Source: JANXYY01 sp035530875
Lineage (GTDB): Bacteria > Actinomycetota > Actinomycetes > Nanopelagicales > Nanopelagicaceae
Length of the DNA stretch: 21,181 nt
Assembly (NCBI GenBank): GCA_035530875.1
Contig: DATKUB010000049.1
Location: 1 to 21,181, forward strand
Direction of reading: 5' to 3'
Under the pieces are notes generated by a model that did not search any database, had not been told where the DNA came from, and saw only the letters and a program-made list of their open reading frames with translations. The first letter of the stretch is position 1. Each line of letters begins with the position of its first letter. This document shows, piece by piece, positions 20,193 through 21,181 of the stretch. The position numbers and the translations under genes were made by a program.

Positions 20193-21181
20193 ATGACCGT
20201 CGCACAACCGTGGTGGCGTAGCGCCGTCACATACCAGCTGTACATTCGCTCTTTTGCCGATAGCAACGGCGATGGCATCGGAGACATTCAAGGAATTACA
20301 TCACGAATTCCATACCTGAAATCGCTCGGGATAGATGCGATCTGGGTGACTCCGTGGTACCCATCGCCAAGAATTGATAATGGCTATGACGTCATGAATT
20401 TCATGGAGATTGCCCCGGAGTACGGACAACTTGAAGACGCCAAGCGGCTGATCGATGCACTGCACTCGGCCAATCTGAAACTAATCGTCGATATCGTGCC
20501 CAACCATTCGAGCGATCAACACGAATGGTTCCAAGAGGCATTGAGGTCAGAGCCAAATTCACCAGCACGAGATCGATACTTATTTCGTGACGGTAAAGGA
20601 ATGTCGGGAGAGCTACCGCCTAACAATTGGGAATCCATTTTTGGTGGGCCGGCTTGGACGCGGGTCATCGACTCAGATGGGTTCCCAGAGCAGTGGTACT
20701 GCCATATCTTCGCCCCAGAACAGCCTGACTTCAATTGGGAATCAAGTACCGTGCGGAACCACTTCGAAGATGTTCTTCGCTTCTGGCTTGACATGGGTGT
20801 AGATGGATTTCGCATTGACGTTGCCCATGGCCTAATCAAGGCGTTTGGCCTTCCGGATGCCCCCACGCAGGAACGGCTTGGCATGCTCGAGTCAAGAGCG
20901 TTCCCCTTCTGGGATCAGGAAGGCGTGCATGACATCTATCGACGGTGGCGAAACATCACCGATTCATATCCGGGCGACAAAGTGACAGTGGCTGAAGCTT
21001 GGGTCAATCCCCCTTCGCGAGTCGCTCGCTACGCCCGGCCGGGAGAACTCTGCACGGTGTTTAATTTCGACTTCATGTCATGCCGTTGGAATGCTCAAGA
21101 ATTGCGGGAATCCATAGATCGCTCGATTGATGGACTCGCAGAAGTGGGAGCCCCGGCCACCTGGGTTCTCAACAACCACGA
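20193..21181 (+). CDS. GH13 alpha-glucosidase, 3'-truncated by window end
   Basis: Open from the ATG at 20193 to the last base, 329 residues plus part of the next codon. WWRSAVTYQLYIRSFADSNGDGIGDIQGI is followed by DAIWVTPWYPSP, the pattern of oligo-1,6-glucosidase/alpha-glucosidase enzymes. Visible active-site elements are DIVPNHSS (100-107), the nucleophile D209 (GVDGFRIDVAHG) and the acid/base E268 (VTVAEAW). The protein stops at NNH, just before the third catalytic aspartate, which would be residue 330. It is cytoplasmic and would release glucose from short malto- or isomalto-oligosaccharides left by the upstream enzyme. It starts 9 bp after that gene and is probably its operon partner. 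A GTG three codons upstream (20184) is an alternative start; the Shine-Dalgarno is weak for either. Exact linkage specificity cannot be read. Confidence 0.9.
   Translation, partial: MTVAQPWWRSAVTYQLYIRSFADSNGDGIGDIQGITSRIPYLKSLGIDAIWVTPWYPSPRIDNGYDVMNFMEIAPEYGQLEDAKRLIDALHSANLKLIVDIVPNHSSDQHEWFQEALRSEPNSPARDRYLFRDGKGMSGELPPNNWESIFGGPAWTRVIDSDGFPEQWYCHIFAPEQPDFNWESSTVRNHFEDVLRFWLDMGVDGFRIDVAHGLIKAFGLPDAPTQERLGMLESRAFPFWDQEGVHDIYRRWRNITDSYPGDKVTVAEAWVNPPSRVARYARPGELCTVFNFDFMSCRWNAQELRESIDRSIDGLAEVGAPATWVLNNH

Overview
The window looks like a chromosomal segment of a member of the Actinomycetota. The evidence is the actinobacterial homodimeric-type pyruvate dehydrogenase E1 (AceE), an AhpE-type peroxiredoxin, a DUF3052 protein, the GlgE maltosyltransferase, frequent GTG starts and a tRNA gene without an encoded CCA end. 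Base composition is only moderately GC-rich. That would fit a freshwater or otherwise low-GC actinobacterial lineage better than Streptomyces or Mycobacterium, but the lineage is an inference and cannot be fixed from the sequence alone.

Layout. (1) 1-217: the last 40 codons of an IS481-like transposase, a short inverted repeat, and a tRNA-Val(TAC) gene on the minus strand. (2) 251-1252, minus strand: ahpE-like peroxiredoxin and a DUF3052 gene, divergent from aceE across a 253-bp spacer. (3) 1506-8396, plus strand: aceE, glgE and glgB, overlapping or almost touching, apparently one operon. (4) 8388-11448, minus strand: acetyl-CoA C-acetyltransferase, MeaB GTPase and a thioredoxin-TPR protein, each overlapping the next by 4 bp and converging on glgB. 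Divergent from it are methylmalonyl-CoA epimerase (11507-11932) and an AI-2E family membrane protein (11947-13077). (5) 13074-14590, minus strand: two alpha/beta hydrolases with a 4-bp overlap. (6) 14675-21181: a LacI regulator divergent from a maltodextrin-type uptake and breakdown operon. It encodes a secreted solute-binding protein, two permeases, a cyclomaltodextrinase-like GH13 enzyme and a GH13 alpha-glucosidase cut by the window end. A strong hairpin separates the binding-protein gene from the permease genes.

How the genes fit together. Glucan metabolism dominates: GlgE polymerises maltose-1-phosphate, GlgB branches the chain, and the downstream operon imports oligosaccharides and cuts them in the cytoplasm. 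AceE delivers pyruvate carbon to acetyl-CoA. The thiolase, MeaB and epimerase belong to acyl-CoA and propionyl/methylmalonyl-CoA metabolism. From memory, the order ahpE-DUF3052-...-aceE and the order epimerase-thiolase-thioredoxin-(convergent)-glgB-glgE both occur in Mycobacterium tuberculosis at separate loci (around Rv2238c-Rv2241 and Rv1322A-Rv1327c). Here they are joined, with aceE leading the glgE-glgB operon.

There is no gene-free stretch longer than about 255 bp. I see no CRISPR array, phage gene, toxin-antitoxin pair or clearly new defence system. The most interesting points are the aceE-glgE-glgB coupling, the architecture of the LacI-controlled operon (paired operators, cysteine-free binding protein, intercistronic hairpin, no own ATPase), and the IS end lying next to tRNA-Val.
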